A stretch of 5,913 nt of DNA from an uncultured Cellvibrio sp. (GTDB lineage: Bacteria; Pseudomonadota; Gammaproteobacteria; Pseudomonadales; Cellvibrionaceae): the NCBI GenBank assembly GCA_946482385.1, contig CAMLRI010000155.1, forward strand, positions 1 through 5,913, given 5' to 3'. Positions 5,442 to 5,913 of the stretch are shown here, piece after piece; positions within the stretch are counted from its first letter, which is position 1, and each line of letters begins with the position of its first letter. The translations under genes and the position numbers were made by a program. Below the pieces are notes generated by a model that was not told where the DNA came from, made no database searches, and saw only the letters and a program-made list of their open reading frames with translations.

Positions 5442-5913
5442 GTGTTTGATATAGGCTTTACCGAGCTGCTGCTGTGCCTGGTTGTCGCCCTGGTGGTGAT
5501 AGGCCCGGAACAGCTGCCGGAAACGGTGCGCACCATCGGCCTGTGGATTGGCAGGCTCAAGCGCAGCCTGCGCGATACCCGCAGCGAAATCGAGCGGCAA
5601 ATAGGCGCCGATGACATTCGCCGCCAACTGCACAACGAAGAAATTATGCGCAGCCTGGAAGAAACCCGGCGCAATATGGAAAACGCCATCCTCAGCGGCG
5701 AACAGCAACCGCACCAGCCAGATCCGGATGAGCTGGCGCGCCGCCAAGCCCAGGCGCGCCACTATGGCCCACCGCAAGAACTGCCCGACCACGCGCACCT
5801 GCCGGCGACGAGCAACGTGCAGGCCGCGGCATCCCTCTTCGAGAACGGCCTCGCGGATGGCGCGGTGGCGCCGCGCGGCCTCGTCGATCACCTCGACGTC
5901 GACGTGCTCGCCG
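5442..5913 (+). CDS. tatB: Sec-independent protein translocase subunit TatB, 5' part
   Basis: A partial gene of 157 codons, open to the window end. It begins with GTG: MFDIGFTELLLCLVVALVVIGPEQLPETVRTIG matches the TatB start (E. coli [26 protein letters not shown]), with E8 in the membrane helix and the GPEQLP hinge (21-26). TatB pairs with TatC in the inner membrane as receptor for twin-arginine signal peptides. Residues about 27-87 form a long charged amphipathic helix (WIGRLKRSLRDTRSEIERQI and onward). A Gln/Pro/Asp-rich linker follows. The ribosome-binding site is weak (GAG at 5431-5433, eight bases upstream). From about codon 118 (base ~5793) the base composition and codon choice change and the residues no longer look like a normal TatB tail. 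The downstream part may be variable tail or foreign sequence. tatC is expected next if the contig is intact. Confidence 0.9.
   Translation, partial: MFDIGFTELLLCLVVALVVIGPEQLPETVRTIGLWIGRLKRSLRDTRSEIERQIGADDIRRQLHNEEIMRSLEETRRNMENAILSGEQQPHQPDPDELARRQAQARHYGPPQELPDHAHLPATSNVQAAASLFENGLADGAVAPRGLVDHLDVDVLA
5797..5913. other. Compositionally distinct window end within the tatB frame
   Basis: GC rises to about 74% over 5801-5913, against 55% at 5641-5700. Leucine codons switch from mostly CTG to CTC only, and GTC/GAC/GCG become frequent. The tatB frame stays open, reading about HLPATSNVQAAASLFENG and on. The opposite strand is also open (about GEHVDVEVIDEAARRHRAI). It could be the hypervariable TatB tail, a transferred segment, or a join to DNA of a high-GC organism. 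Confidence 0.4.

Noticed and set aside
5394..5891. 165-codon minus-strand frame over tatB
   Set aside because: TatB on the + strand is unmistakable for most of this span, and the reverse reading has no recognised motif. Only its first ~35 codons, in the odd window end, remain open to question.
1..5913. Defence system, mobile element, CRISPR array, tRNA or rRNA
   Set aside because: No transposase, integrase, nuclease, toxin-antitoxin pair, repeat-spacer pattern, terminal inverted repeats or RNA-gene signature was seen; the genes are metabolic and export housekeeping types.

Overview
The window looks like a piece of a gammaproteobacterial chromosome, most likely from the Cellvibrionaceae or wider Pseudomonadales group. 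The evidence is a FabB-type ketoacyl-ACP synthase close to the E. coli/Pseudomonas form, separate hisI and hisE genes followed directly by tatA and tatB (the Pseudomonas-like order), and GC-rich coding DNA dominated by CTG, GCC and CGC codons. This placement is inferred from gene order and remembered family sequences, not from a database search.

Layout. Positions 2-646 (+) hold the C-terminal two-thirds or so of FabB, closed by a textbook intrinsic terminator at 668-704. A short gene at 859-1239 (+) encodes an exported protein of unknown function. It converges on an RmlD-like SDR-fold gene at 1274-2146 (-), and a small hairpin sits between the two stop codons. A 120-bp divergent intergenic region (2147-2266) carries a promoter candidate for each direction and a short inverted repeat. 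From 2267 to the window end, six genes run on the + strand with gaps of 25 nt or less and no visible terminator: an FAD-dependent DAO-family oxidoreductase, an aldo/keto reductase sharing one base with it, hisI, hisE, tatA and the 5' part of tatB.

How they work together. HisE and HisI carry out the second and third steps of histidine synthesis (PR-ATP to PR-AMP, then ring opening to ProFAR). TatA and TatB are two of the three parts of the twin-arginine translocase; tatC would be expected just past the window. The oxidoreductase pair upstream is probably co-transcribed with them but has no recognised pathway.

Most of the window is ordinary housekeeping DNA, and I found no convincing new multi-gene system. 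The points most worth a second look are: the SDR-fold protein that has lost the residues needed for SDR chemistry; the unknown FAD oxidoreductase/aldo-keto reductase pair; the small exported protein with an RRxF signal-peptide motif and a beta-signature-like C-terminus; and the compositional change in the last ~115 bases, which could be a variable TatB tail or an assembly/contamination junction.
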